Assembly (NCBI GenBank): GCA_039516895.1
Contig: CP154437.1
Location: 62,001-126,000, forward strand
Direction of reading: 5' to 3'
DNA length: 64,000 bases
Source of the DNA: Campylobacter coli
GTDB lineage: Bacteria; Campylobacterota; Campylobacteria; Campylobacterales; Campylobacteraceae
Shown here: positions 8,180 to 17,117 of the stretch, piece by piece
Numbering within the stretch: the first letter of the stretch is position 1
How the letters are laid out: each line of letters starts with the position of its first letter
Program-made: the position numbers and the translations under genes
The notes under the pieces: generated by a model
The model's input: only the letters and a program-made list of their open reading frames with translations
Databases searched by the model: none
What the model was told of the DNA's origin: nothing

Positions 8180-9061
8180 ATGTTAACTTCATCAGATTGG
8201 ACTATGACAAACACAAATACAAACACAAATACAAACACAAATACCAATACCGCTACTACCACTAGCACAAACACTACTTCAGATACAAGTTCAACTAGTA
8301 GTTCAGGTCTTGCTTCTAATCCAAATGCAACTCTTGATAAAGATGCCTTTTTGAAACTTCTTTTAATCGAGCTTCAGCATCAAGATCCAACTGATCCTAT
8401 GGATAGTGATAAAATGCTTACGCAAACTTCTCAATTATCAGCACTTGAGATGCAGCAAAATACAAATACCACTATGCAAAAAATGGTTGAAACTATGCAA
8501 TTGCTTTCAAATTCTTTTAGCACAAGTATGAGTACTTCAGCTATCGGAGCCATAGGAAAGATGGCAACTGTTTCGGATAATAAAATCAAGCTTACGGGTT
8601 CAGATGAGATTATCGCGCTTAAAATGTATTTGCCTGAAGATTCTGATGAAAATGGAGTTACTTTGGAAGTATATGACAGCAATAACAAGCTAGTATTTAG
8701 CGAAAAAAGTGGCGAGCAATCTGTTTCTCAAGGACTTTTTACAATGGAATGGCCAGGAAGAAATAATGATGGCGTTTATGCAGGCGATGGCGAGTATACT
8801 GTTAAAATGGTTTATAACAATAAAAATGGCGAAAAAATCACTGCAAATTATGGTACTTACCCTATCGAAGGAATCATTTTTAAAGAAGGTTTAGCTTATG
8901 CAAAGATGGCAGGCGAAGAAGTTCCTTTTGACGCTATAACAGAAATTACTGATTATAAATTAAGCTCTTCTTCTAGCACTGGAAGTGGTAGTTCAGGAAG
9001 TGATTCAAGTGGAGGCTCATCAGGAACTACAGAAGATAGTGAGAGCGAAGAGAGGGCATAA
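8180..9061 (+). CDS. flgD: Flagellar hook cap / hook assembly protein FlgD
   Basis: 293 residues. FlgD caps the growing hook and directs FlgE polymerisation. The N-terminal half has the FlgD signature (LDKDAFLKLLLIELQHQDPT, about residues 51-70). The middle has the FlgD Ig-like fold ending in a YTVKMVY strand. Both ends are low complexity: an Asn-Thr run at 11-24 and a Ser/Gly-rich tail. RBS AAGGAG precedes the ATG. It lies 3 bases upstream of flgE and is co-transcribed with it. Likely Cj0042. Confidence 0.95.
   Translation: MLTSSDWTMTNTNTNTNTNTNTNTATTTSTNTTSDTSSTSSSGLASNPNATLDKDAFLKLLLIELQHQDPTDPMDSDKMLTQTSQLSALEMQQNTNTTMQKMVETMQLLSNSFSTSMSTSAIGAIGKMATVSDNKIKLTGSDEIIALKMYLPEDSDENGVTLEVYDSNNKLVFSEKSGEQSVSQGLFTMEWPGRNNDGVYAGDGEYTVKMVYNNKNGEKITANYGTYPIEGIIFKEGLAYAKMAGEEVPFDAITEITDYKLSSSSSTGSGSSGSDSSGGSSGTTEDSESEERA
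8209..8244 (+). repeat. Three perfect copies of a 12-bp repeat in flgD
   Basis: The unit AAACACAAATAC occurs three times without mismatch (8209-8220, 8221-8232, 8233-8244), with degenerate 6-bp copies on each side. It encodes an Asn-Thr run. Unit length is a multiple of three, so slippage would alter length without a frameshift. Confidence 0.9.
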
Positions 9062-9064
9062 GCC

Positions 9065-10702
9065 ATGATGACTTCATTTTATAACGGACTTTCAGGAGTT
9101 AAAACTAATAGTTTTGATATAGATGTTGCTGCTAACAATATCGCAAATGTCAATACTATGGGTTTTAAGTATTCTACTACTCAATTTAAGGATATTTTTT
9201 ATAGCACGATCACATCTCAATCCACCAATCCTACTCAAGGGGGCTATGGAACGGGAGCGGCTTCTTCTCAGATTGTTTTTGAGCAAGGTTCGCCTGTGGC
9301 AAGTGAGGGCGAATTTGATGTAGCGCTTCAAGGAAAAGGGTTTTTTGGTGTTTTAGGAGCTGATGGAGAGGCTTATTATACTCGAAATGGAGCCTTTAGA
9401 AGAGATGCTGCTGGCAATTTAGTGGATTCTTATGGGAATTTTGTTTTAGGAACTATGAATCCTGCTTTTGCTGGAGTGAGTTATAGTGATAGAGTTGCAG
9501 GACTTATGGGGGATTATCTTAACACAGGAACTCCTGTAAATAGTGGTTTTACTGTAAATTCAAATGACGTTTTTAATATAGGGACAACGGCTTCACAAGG
9601 AGTGATTAAAGTTCCTGTTAATATGTATTTGCCTCCGCAAGTAACTCAAAATGTAAAATGGAGTGGAAGTTTAAATACGAATGCAACAACAGAAGTGGTT
9701 AAAGTCGATCTTGATCCTGCGAAATTTAATGTCCAAAAGACTGAAGATGGAAAGTATATAGTTAGCGGTAGCGTAAGTAAAGAAGATGTATTTAGCGCTA
9801 AGGCAGGCGATAGAATACTTTTAAATTTTATCGATGATAATGGAGTAAAGACAAGTTTTGAAGCTACTTTGGATGAAAATTTGAATTTTACAAGTAATGA
9901 GCTTGATTTAAAAGGTTTAGATCCTAATAGTATAAAACTTGAAACAGCACAAATTTCAACAGAACAGCAAAAGGCCAATAAAGATATTTTAGAATCTTCC
10001 ATTTATAATGCAGATGGCAGTAAAAGTATTCTTAGGCTTACGCTTGAGAGAATTTTGCCTCAAGAGGGCGAGAATATACAATATAAAGCTATCGCGCAAA
10101 TTTTTAATTCTGATGGCGAAGCGGTGGGCAATCCAACTGAAGGAAGTATGGTTTTTGATAAAAATGGAGCCTTGCTTCAAAACAATATCACAAGTATTGC
10201 AAATCCAAACGGCGGGACTATCAATATAGATTTAGGCACTCCTTATGACGCAAACAAACCAGGTTCAGGCTATAGTGGAATTTATATCAAAGAAGGGGTT
10301 GCAAAAAATATAGTTACACAGCAAGATGGTGTGGCTGAAGGGTTTTTTGATCAATACAGCATATCAGATGATGGTAGCATAGTCGCACAATTTAGCAATG
10401 GTAAAGCCGCCATAGTAGGAAAACTTGCTTTGTATAATTTCATCAATGAGCAAGGATTGGCTGCTATGGGTGATAATATCTTTGCTGCAACAGCCAATAG
10501 CGGAGATGCTAGTTTTATCATGAAAGATGGACAAGTGATCAATACAGCTGAATTTAAGGGTGGATTTTTAGAACAATCTAATGTTGATTTGAGTGTTCAA
10601 TTATCCAATCTTATAGCAACTCAAAAATCTTTTGATGCAAGTTCTAAAAGCATCACTACAAGTGATCAAATGATACAAAAAGCTATCAATATGAAAAGAT
10701 AA
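9065..10702 (+). CDS. flgE: Flagellar hook protein family member FlgE
   Basis: 545 residues, an axial-family protein exported by the flagellar type III system. The N-terminus carries the rod/hook motif ANNIANVNTMGF (23-34). The C-terminal heptad-rich helix ends in DLSVQLSNLIATQKSFDASS and a MIQKAI segment, typical of hook proteins. It is shorter than the roughly 840-residue major hook subunit (FlgE2, Cj1729c) that I recall from C. jejuni, and its length equals that of Cj0043. Terminated by a strong hairpin immediately after its stop. Confidence 0.93.
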   Translation: MMTSFYNGLSGVKTNSFDIDVAANNIANVNTMGFKYSTTQFKDIFYSTITSQSTNPTQGGYGTGAASSQIVFEQGSPVASEGEFDVALQGKGFFGVLGADGEAYYTRNGAFRRDAAGNLVDSYGNFVLGTMNPAFAGVSYSDRVAGLMGDYLNTGTPVNSGFTVNSNDVFNIGTTASQGVIKVPVNMYLPPQVTQNVKWSGSLNTNATTEVVKVDLDPAKFNVQKTEDGKYIVSGSVSKEDVFSAKAGDRILLNFIDDNGVKTSFEATLDENLNFTSNELDLKGLDPNSIKLETAQISTEQQKANKDILESSIYNADGSKSILRLTLERILPQEGENIQYKAIAQIFNSDGEAVGNPTEGSMVFDKNGALLQNNITSIANPNGGTINIDLGTPYDANKPGSGYSGIYIKEGVAKNIVTQQDGVAEGFFDQYSISDDGSIVAQFSNGKAAIVGKLALYNFINEQGLAAMGDNIFAATANSGDASFIMKDGQVINTAEFKGGFLEQSNVDLSVQLSNLIATQKSFDASSKSITTSDQMIQKAINMKR

Positions 10703-10721
10703 TTCTTAGGAATTATCTTTT
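10694..10721 (+). terminator. Rho-independent terminator after flgE
   Basis: A 12-bp perfect stem (10694-10705 with 10710-10721), 4-base loop TTAG, closing with a T run; it overlaps the flgE stop codon. Confidence 0.85.
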
Positions 10722-10953
10722 GCTAATGCTTATTATTTTTATATCAATTTTCAACTCGATAAATCTTTTTTATATAGCGCGTTAAATCTTGCTTGATTTG
10801 CATTAAAGCTTTCATTGAATTTATAAATTTTTATAAAAACTTATTTTATGTCTTTAAAGATGGTGTTTAATTTTTTAAATTTAACTTGTATTTGTTACAT
10901 ATTTATACAAATTTTTAATTTTTACAACTCAAGACTTTTTAAGCCTAGTATGA

Positions 10954-10959
10954 TATAAT
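10954..10959 (+). promoter_or_regulatory. -10 box of the SRP RNA gene
   Basis: A perfect TATAAT lies about 8 bases upstream of the predicted 5' end of the SRP RNA, as expected for a strong housekeeping RNA promoter. The rest of 10722-10953 is AT-rich with no open frame that I can support. Confidence 0.75.
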
Positions 10960-10966
10960 TTTCATC

Positions 10967-11071
10967 GCCTTTTCTTAGACCTGTGCAATGCTATTTTTAA
11001 GCACCGCTTCAGGGTGGGAACACAGCAGAGCACTTGATTGTAGTGTGTGCCGCAGCCATCTGGGAAAGGGT
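10967..11071 (+). ncRNA. ffs: Signal recognition particle 4.5S RNA
   Basis: The apical hairpin is diagnostic. UUCAGG, then a 3-bp stem GUG/CAC closed by a GGAA tetraloop, then AGCAGAGC reproduces the symmetric loop and Ffh-binding site of bacterial helix 8. In E. coli the same positions read GUCAGG-UCC-GGAA-GGA-AGCAGCC. The outer arms also pair: CCUUUUCUUAGACCUGUGC near 10968 with GCAGCCAUCUGGGAAAGGG near 11053-11071, using G-U pairs. The RNA binds Ffh and targets membrane proteins co-translationally. Ends are estimated from pairing to within a few bases. Confidence 0.9.
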
Positions 11072-11217
11072 TTACTTCATTTAAACTTCCTTTTTATATC
11101 TCTTAAATATTTTTATTCTTGGTATAGAATTTCAAGACTTTGGCAAAATTTTTTTAAGATTTAATTAATAATTTTTGAATTAAAATTTAACAATTTTAAT
11201 ACAACAAAGGAGGATAA

Positions 11218-13026
11218 ATGGAGAAAAAGAAAATTCCCATGCTTATATTGTGCATCCTTATCGCACTTGCATTTTGGATAATCCCTACTCCTATAGGTTT
11301 AGAGGAGAATTCTTGGCATTTTCTTGGACTTTTTATCGCGGTGATTATGGCGGTCATCTTACAAGTGATGCCTTTAGGAGCTGTGTGTATGATAGCTATT
11401 GCTATTGTCGCACTAAGCGGAATCACGACTACTCAAAGTTCTGTTCGTGCTACGCATATAAAAACTCTTGAAGCCATTGTCTTAAAAGATAATTCCAATA
11501 TCTATAAAGTTGCTATGGATAAAAAATCGCAAGCTAGCGTGTTGGAAAATCTCATCAAAGCAAATGTGGCTAAAAATTTAGAACCTAAAGTAAATGAGAT
11601 TTTAAAATCTAATTCAAACATAGAATATCAAATAGATAGCCTAAGCAAACTTTATGCAAAAGCGACTTCAAAAGTTGCTACACAAAAGCTTGTTGATGAG
11701 AGCAAGATCGCAGCACTAAACTCTTTAGCTCTTGAATTTATGTCTCAAAAAGATATAGATGAAAAAGTTAATACTGCAATATCAAGTTTAAAATCAAAAA
11801 CAGGTATTAAGGATGCTTTAAGTGGATTTTCTAATTCTTTAATTTGGCTCATAGTAGTTTCTATCATTGTAGCTCGTGGAGTTATTAAAACAGGACTTGG
11901 AGAGCGTTTGGCGTATTATTTTATCAGTATCTTTGGTAAGAAAACTTTAGGTATTGCGTATTCGATCGCATTTTGTGAAACTATCTTAGCTCCTGTAACT
12001 CCTTCAAATACAGCAAGAGCGGGCGCGATAATCAATCCTATAGTTCAGGCTATCGCAAGAAGTTTTAAATCCACTCCTGAAGATGGAACACAAAATAAAA
12101 TAGGCACTTATCTTTCTTTGGTGAATTTCCAAGCCAATCCTATTTCTTCGGCAATGTTTATCACAGCCACTGCTCCAAATCCATTAGTTGTTGATTTGGT
12201 CGCTCAAGCTACAAATTTAGAAGTACATTTAACTTGGGGACAATGGGCTTTAGGTATGTTTTTACCTGGCATAGCGGCTATGCTTTTAATGCCTTTGGTG
12301 ATTTATTTTCTTTCTCCACCAGAGATTAAATCAACCCCAAATGCTAAGATTTTTGCAAAGGGTAAGTTAGAAGAACTTGGTGCTATGAAGGGTAGTGAAA
12401 AGATTATGCTAGGTGTTTTTGTATTGCTTTTGCTTTTATGGGCAGGGGCTTTGGGCTTTCTTTTTGGAATTTCTCTTGATGCTACAAGTGTTGCTTTGCT
12501 CGGTCTTTCTTTGGTTTTAGTAAGCGGAGTTTTGACTTTTGGTGAGGTGTTAGCAGAAAAAGCTGCTTGGAATACTTTAGTATGGTTTTCAGCCCTTGTA
12601 ATGATGGCAACTTTGCTTGGAAAGCTCGGCGTAACGCAGTTTTTGGCTGAAGCTTTGGGTGAATTTGCCTCTGCTATGGGACTTGGTGAAATTTCTATTA
12701 TGATTTTCTTAAGCCTTGCCTTTTTATATACGCATTATTTCTTTGCTTCAACCACAGCACATATTTCAGCTATGTTTTTTGTATTTTATAGTGCAGGACT
12801 TGCTTTAGGGGCTCCACCACTTCTTTATGCTTTTATTATGATAGCATCAGGAAATGTTATGATGGCCTTAACGCATTATGCAACAGGAACAGCTCCAGTT
12901 ATTTTTGGAACAGGTTATGTAAGTCTTAAAAAATGGTGGTCCGTAGGATTTGTTATTTCAGTGATAGATATAACCGTAATGATACTTGTTGGACTTGTAT
13001 GGTGGAAATTTTTGGGATTTTATTAA
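11218..13026 (+). CDS. DASS-family (SLC13/CitT-type) dicarboxylate/anion transporter with a large insert
   Basis: 602 residues in one frame, with GGAGG before the ATG. Family marks are GFSNSLIWL near 203, GVIKTGLGERLAYY, PSNTARAGAIINPI (one substrate/Na+ site) and a late STTAHISAMFFVF segment (the second site). The helices match CitT/TtdT-type carriers of about 480 residues. A soluble Lys/Ser/Asn-rich stretch of about 120 residues (roughly 80-200) is inserted between SGITT and GFSN, where the family is normally continuous. From memory this locus (Cj0046) is a pseudogene in NCTC 11168; here it is intact. Substrate is unknown (di/tricarboxylate or sulfate). Confidence 0.88.
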   Translation: MEKKKIPMLILCILIALAFWIIPTPIGLEENSWHFLGLFIAVIMAVILQVMPLGAVCMIAIAIVALSGITTTQSSVRATHIKTLEAIVLKDNSNIYKVAMDKKSQASVLENLIKANVAKNLEPKVNEILKSNSNIEYQIDSLSKLYAKATSKVATQKLVDESKIAALNSLALEFMSQKDIDEKVNTAISSLKSKTGIKDALSGFSNSLIWLIVVSIIVARGVIKTGLGERLAYYFISIFGKKTLGIAYSIAFCETILAPVTPSNTARAGAIINPIVQAIARSFKSTPEDGTQNKIGTYLSLVNFQANPISSAMFITATAPNPLVVDLVAQATNLEVHLTWGQWALGMFLPGIAAMLLMPLVIYFLSPPEIKSTPNAKIFAKGKLEELGAMKGSEKIMLGVFVLLLLLWAGALGFLFGISLDATSVALLGLSLVLVSGVLTFGEVLAEKAAWNTLVWFSALVMMATLLGKLGVTQFLAEALGEFASAMGLGEISIMIFLSLAFLYTHYFFASTTAHISAMFFVFYSAGLALGAPPLLYAFIMIASGNVMMALTHYATGTAPVIFGTGYVSLKKWWSVGFVISVIDITVMILVGLVWWKFLGFY

Positions 13027-13029
13027 AAT

Positions 13030-13058
13030 CTTATCAAAGCTTTTAAAGCTTTGATAAG
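13030..13058. terminator. Bidirectional terminator between DASS transporter and mnmA
   Basis: A perfect 13-bp stem (13030-13042 with 13046-13058) and 3-base loop sits between convergent stops. It can serve both strands. Confidence 0.75.
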
Positions 13059-13060
13059 TC

Positions 13061-14077
13061 TTATTCTATAAACCCACTCGCAATGACTTTGTCATCATCG
13101 TAAAATACTGCCATTTGCCCACTTGCTAAGCCATAAACACTCTCTTTTAAAGAAATGCTCGCGCTTTTATCATCACTTATAATGACTTTACATGGGGTAG
13201 ATTTTGATCTATAGCGGATTTTTACTTCGCAATCAAGTTCTTTTGCATCGATGAAAAGATTGATATTTTTGAGTTTAAATTCATTGATTTTTAATTCTTC
13301 TTTGGTGCCAACGATGATTTGATTTTGTTTAGGATTGATCTTTAAAACAAAATGCGGTTCGTGTGCCCCGCGCACTTCAAAACCGCGTCTTTTGCCTATG
13401 GTATAGTGCATATAGCCTTCGTGTTTTCCTACAACCTTACCGCTACTATCTAGTACTTCTCCTGGAATTTTAGTATCCATAAATTGATCTAAAACTTGCA
13501 CATAAGTATCTTCAACAAAGCAAATTTCAGAACTTTCTTTTTGAGTTGCAAATGATTTTAAAACTTCTATGGTAGAAGCAAATTTTTTCACATCTTCTTT
13601 TTTCATTTCACCTAATGGAAAGATGAGGTATTTTAAAGCTTCTTTGTCCGCACTGGCTAAAAAATAGCTTTGATCCTTGCTTTCATCAACAGCTGTGCGG
13701 ATAAGATTGTTTTCAAGTCTTGCATAATGTCCCGTAGCAAGCTTTTCACAGCCCAAACTTTTAGCAAATTCTAAGAGTTTTCCAAGTTTAATAAAGCGAT
13801 TGCATAAAGCACAAGGATTAGGCGTTTTGCCCTCTTTGTAAGTATCTACAAAAGGCATATAAACTTTATTTTTAAAGTCTTCTTGCAAGTCTAAAACATG
13901 ATAAGGAATTTGTAAGAAATTGGCAACTTTTTCTACTTTTTTGATATTTTCTTCATGATAATTAGGTTTGCCATGAAGTTTCATATAACAGCCTATAACT
14001 TCATGCCCCGCATTTTTGAGTTTATAAGCAGTGACTGTGCTATCGACCCCACCACTCATAGCGACTAGAATTTTCAT
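13061..14077 (-). CDS. mnmA: tRNA-specific 2-thiouridylase MnmA (TrmU)
   Basis: 338 residues. It thiolates U34 of Glu, Gln and Lys tRNAs. The PP-loop SGGVDST (8-14) binds ATP. The catalytic cysteines lie in the NPCALCNRF segment and in SSEICFVED, both present. The length is normal for epsilonproteobacteria. The ATG overlaps the stop of the upstream LOG gene by one base (TAATG), so the two are coupled. Likely Cj0053c. Confidence 0.95.
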   Translation of the reverse strand: MKILVAMSGGVDSTVTAYKLKNAGHEVIGCYMKLHGKPNYHEENIKKVEKVANFLQIPYHVLDLQEDFKNKVYMPFVDTYKEGKTPNPCALCNRFIKLGKLLEFAKSLGCEKLATGHYARLENNLIRTAVDESKDQSYFLASADKEALKYLIFPLGEMKKEDVKKFASTIEVLKSFATQKESSEICFVEDTYVQVLDQFMDTKIPGEVLDSSGKVVGKHEGYMHYTIGKRRGFEVRGAHEPHFVLKINPKQNQIIVGTKEELKINEFKLKNINLFIDAKELDCEVKIRYRSKSTPCKVIISDDKSASISLKESVYGLASGQMAVFYDDDKVIASGFIE

Positions 14078-14682
14078 TAGAGTTCCTTTAAAGTATTGAT
14101 TATATAATCTAAATCGTCAGTGATTTCATACTTTAACTCGTCTCCTTTGGAAATGACTTCAAGTTTTAGCAAAGAATTTCTGACGAACTCATCAAAGCCT
14201 TGCCAAAATTCACTCCCAAACAAGATAATAGGAACATTGTTTTTAAATCCAAGTTGTTTTAGTGTAAGTACTTCACACAATTCATCAAGTGTTCCAAAGC
14301 CGCCTGGGAAAATCACAAAAGCTAGACTCTTTTCAATAAGAGCCATTTTGCGTATGGCTAAGCTCTCAAAAGTTATGTTATATTCTACAAAATCGTTTAA
14401 TTTTTGCTCAAAAGGCAAAAGTATATTAAAACCTACCGATTTTATAAAATTTGCATCGTTTTTACATTTGGCAGCGCCAGCATTAGCCGCGCGCATAATG
14501 CCTCCACCTCCGCCGCTAACGACACAAAAGCCATTTTCTACACATAAATTAGCTAATTTTTTGGCCTCTTGATAATAAAAACTATCTTCTTTTAATCTTG
14601 CAGAACCAAAAAAAGTTATGGCATTTTTTAGGTTTGGTATATTAGCAAATTTTTCTAAATCTTGGCTTATTTTCGTATCCAT
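14077..14682 (-). CDS. LOG-family nucleotide-5'-monophosphate phosphoribohydrolase-like protein
   Basis: About 201 residues. It has the two LOG (formerly lysine decarboxylase-like) motifs: [11 protein letters not shown] and [10 protein letters not shown]. The family cleaves cytokinin or purine riboside monophosphates to base and ribose phosphate; the bacterial role is usually nucleotide salvage. An earlier in-frame ATG exists at 14712, but AAAGG sits correctly before the ATG at 14682, which I prefer. Likely Cj0054c. Confidence 0.85.
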   Translation of the reverse strand: MDTKISQDLEKFANIPNLKNAITFFGSARLKEDSFYYQEAKKLANLCVENGFCVVSGGGGGIMRAANAGAAKCKNDANFIKSVGFNILLPFEQKLNDFVEYNITFESLAIRKMALIEKSLAFVIFPGGFGTLDELCEVLTLKQLGFKNNVPIILFGSEFWQGFDEFVRNSLLKLEVISKGDELKYEITDDLDYIINTLKEL

Positions 14683-14798
14683 TTTGCAACCTTTAGATAA
14701 AATAAATTTCATTCTAGCTAAAAATTTATAATAAGTTCTTTATGTAGGTTTCAAATAAGCTCATTTAAATTTATATAAAATCATAAAGTTTGAATGCC

Positions 14799-15869
14799 TT
14801 AAGCCCTTATGTCTATATTTATCAATAAATATATTTTATTAATATTATCTGGTTGTTTTAGAATTTCAAATAAAGATTTTTGATGTTCCTTGGTGATTTG
14901 TTGCACCCATTCTAAAAAATTATTTGAATTTGTTTTATTATTTTGATTTAAACTATTTAATTTATTTTCAAATTCTTTAATATCACTTGTGCCATTAAGC
15001 AATGCAAAAGCATCGCTTAAATTTGAAAAATAAGTATTGCTAAGTTTATTATTCAGTTCTTTAATTTCATTTTCGCTTAAAGAATTATCAAGCCCTTGTA
15101 ACTTTCCCCATATGGTTGTTTCGCCAGCAATTAAAGGTTGTGCGGTTACTCCAGTATTCACATTGTTAGATAAAAAACCTATTAATAAACCACCCATAGT
15201 AATAGAGCCATCATTATTTGTATATTTATCAGCACTAGTATCCCAAGATAAAGCAGTGTTTTTAGCACTATGTAAAATATCAGGATTGAAAGGTAAAAGT
15301 TCTGATTTTTCATCTGTATTGTCAAAATTAAAAAAACTAGGACTTAATTTTTCATTCTCGTTAATATTTTTAAATCCACCTTTTGCGATAATGTCTTTCA
15401 TTTCTTCGTAAGAAAAAGTTTGTTTTACTTCTAAAGTGTTTTTATCTATTAGGTAGTTTTGTGGAAAATAATTTGCTAAATCTTCTTTTGAAAAGTTACT
15501 TTTCCCTTTTAATTGGGGAGTTTTTTCTACAAGTTGAGAAACTATTTTATAAGCATTTCCCACGGTTTTTGCAATATTGATATTTGCATAACTTTTTAAA
15601 CTTCCATTATTTTGAGCCTTAATAAAATTTTCCATAGTACTAGAATGAATTTTTATATCTTTTGGAATTCCTGCTTTCTCGTTAAAATCACTTGTAAAAT
15701 AACCCTCGTTATCTATTTCATAATCCAAAACTTTATTGCTTGTTTTAGAGTATTGTTTTGTATCTTGTAAATTTTTTACATTAGTATTTGAATTTAAGGA
15801 AGAGTTGTTATTGTTTTTAATATTAAGATTGACAAAGGGGTTGTTGAAAGTTGAGTTGATACCTATCAT
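14799..15869 (-). CDS. Unknown protein, paralogue of the next gene; candidate flagellar co-regulated protein
   Basis: 356 residues with no classical signal peptide, an Asn/Ser-rich N-terminus like flagellar-exported proteins, and a core that aligns with the neighbour: V(L)DY..D..GYFTSDFNEKAGIPKD..I, then IDKNTLEV, then a WGKLQGLDNSLSENEI block near the middle-end. AAGGA precedes the ATG. It lies 35 bases after the upstream paralogue, so it should share that gene's sigma-28 promoter. The function is not known to me. The regulation suggests secretion through, or a role tied to, the flagellum. Confidence 0.8.
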   Translation of the reverse strand: MIGINSTFNNPFVNLNIKNNNNSSLNSNTNVKNLQDTKQYSKTSNKVLDYEIDNEGYFTSDFNEKAGIPKDIKIHSSTMENFIKAQNNGSLKSYANINIAKTVGNAYKIVSQLVEKTPQLKGKSNFSKEDLANYFPQNYLIDKNTLEVKQTFSYEEMKDIIAKGGFKNINENEKLSPSFFNFDNTDEKSELLPFNPDILHSAKNTALSWDTSADKYTNNDGSITMGGLLIGFLSNNVNTGVTAQPLIAGETTIWGKLQGLDNSLSENEIKELNNKLSNTYFSNLSDAFALLNGTSDIKEFENKLNSLNQNNKTNSNNFLEWVQQITKEHQKSLFEILKQPDNINKIYLLINIDIRA

Positions 15870-15904
15870 TTTTAATCCTTTTTATAATTTAAATTTTTAT
15901 ATTT

Positions 15905-17050
15905 TTAAGCCTTAATATCTATACTTTTTGGTGTAGAATTTAAAGAAAGAATTTTATTAAATTCTCCTGCATCATCGCTAAATTTCATACCAAAAAGAAT
16001 TTCTAGCTCATCGCTTGTGCCAAATTTAGTTTCTAGTAGCTTTTTTAAAAGCTCATTCATTTTATTATCATCTTTGTAGGTTTCGCTTGAACTTTGCGCT
16101 TGTATAGGTTTAAAAGGTTTTTCTTTGTCTTCTTCTGAAGTTTCTTTGTTATTTGTATTTTTTGTAGGATTGTTTAAATTTTCTTTTTGTTCTAGTATTT
16201 TTTGTTTAAAATCATCAATGCTCATATCTGAATTTAATAAATCAAAAAGCTTAAAAATATTTCCTTTAAAATTCATACTATTTTCACTTATGAATTTGTT
16301 TAAATTATCAATTTCACTTTGACTCATAGTTTTATCAAATCCTTGCATTTTGCCTAAAATACTTGTTTGTCCTTCGATAAAATAGTTTTTTGCTTGAAAT
16401 CCAGTAAAGAAAGTCATAAAAATACCACTTTTTGTTATAGTTTTATCATTATTACTATAAGGAGTAGGATCTATTAAAGAATATTTAAAAATATCACTTT
16501 TATCATCAAGTGAGAAAAAAGTCATTATTTTTATATTATGGGAAGTCGGAGAGTAATTTTGATAATTAGACATAAAATCTTTATACTCTTTATCATTTAA
16601 ATTATATTTTTTATTTATCTCCAAAGTATTTTGATTAAATTCGAAACCTTGTGGTATTTTTACTAAGTCTTCTTTTGTAAAATTGATTTTATTGTTTAAC
16701 TCATCATTTAAAAGTTGTGAAAATACTTTATAAGCATTTCCTATACTTTTTGCTATATCAATATTAATATAACTTGATAATAGACTTTTTGTTTGAATAT
16801 TAACAAAATTTTCTATATCTTTAGCATAAATCTTATAATCTTTTGGTAAGCCTGCAGCTTCGTTAAAATCACTTGTAAAGTATCCGTCTTTATCTACGCC
16901 ATAGCCTAGTATTTTACTTACTGCCCCAGATTTATCGCTTACAAGGCTTGAGTTATCATTTGTAACATTAGATGATTTTGTATTTGAAGTATTATTGTTT
17001 AAAGTGGTTGTGTAATTATAATTTGAATAAGAATTTATACCATTAATCAT
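15905..17050 (-). CDS. Unknown protein, sigma-28-controlled paralogue pair member
   Basis: About 381 residues. The frame opens with GTG at 17059, but the ATG at 17050 has AAGG at the right distance and gives MINGIN, matching the paralogue's MIGIN start. The core GYFTSDFNEAAGLPKDYKIY, the NIDIAKSIGNAYK helix and GKMQGFDKTMSQSEI are shared with the downstream gene. The C-terminal third is Lys/Asn/Glu-rich with no counterpart there. There is no signal peptide or membrane helix. A good sigma-28 promoter precedes it, placing the pair in the late flagellar regulon (inference). Confidence 0.82.
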   Translation of the reverse strand: MINGINSYSNYNYTTTLNNNTSNTKSSNVTNDNSSLVSDKSGAVSKILGYGVDKDGYFTSDFNEAAGLPKDYKIYAKDIENFVNIQTKSLLSSYINIDIAKSIGNAYKVFSQLLNDELNNKINFTKEDLVKIPQGFEFNQNTLEINKKYNLNDKEYKDFMSNYQNYSPTSHNIKIMTFFSLDDKSDIFKYSLIDPTPYSNNDKTITKSGIFMTFFTGFQAKNYFIEGQTSILGKMQGFDKTMSQSEIDNLNKFISENSMNFKGNIFKLFDLLNSDMSIDDFKQKILEQKENLNNPTKNTNNKETSEEDKEKPFKPIQAQSSSETYKDDNKMNELLKKLLETKFGTSDELEILFGMKFSDDAGEFNKILSLNSTPKSIDIKA

Positions 17051-17083
17051 CTTTGCCACCTTGTAAAATAAGATTTACAAGAT

Positions 17084-17110
17084 AAATCGGCAAAAATGAT
17101 AGATGGTTTA
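17084..17110 (-). promoter_or_regulatory. Sigma-28 (FliA) promoter for the paralogue pair
   Basis: Read on the minus strand: TAAA (17107-17110), exactly 15 bases, then GCCGATTT (17084-17091). This is the FliA consensus TAAA-N15-GCCGATAA with two mismatches, 33 bases before the ATG at 17050. Confidence 0.8.
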
Positions 17111-17117
17111 GTATAAA

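Noticed and set aside
9092-10542. Frames overlapping flgE on both strands
   Set aside because: Shadows of flgE; no ribosome sites and no family resemblance.
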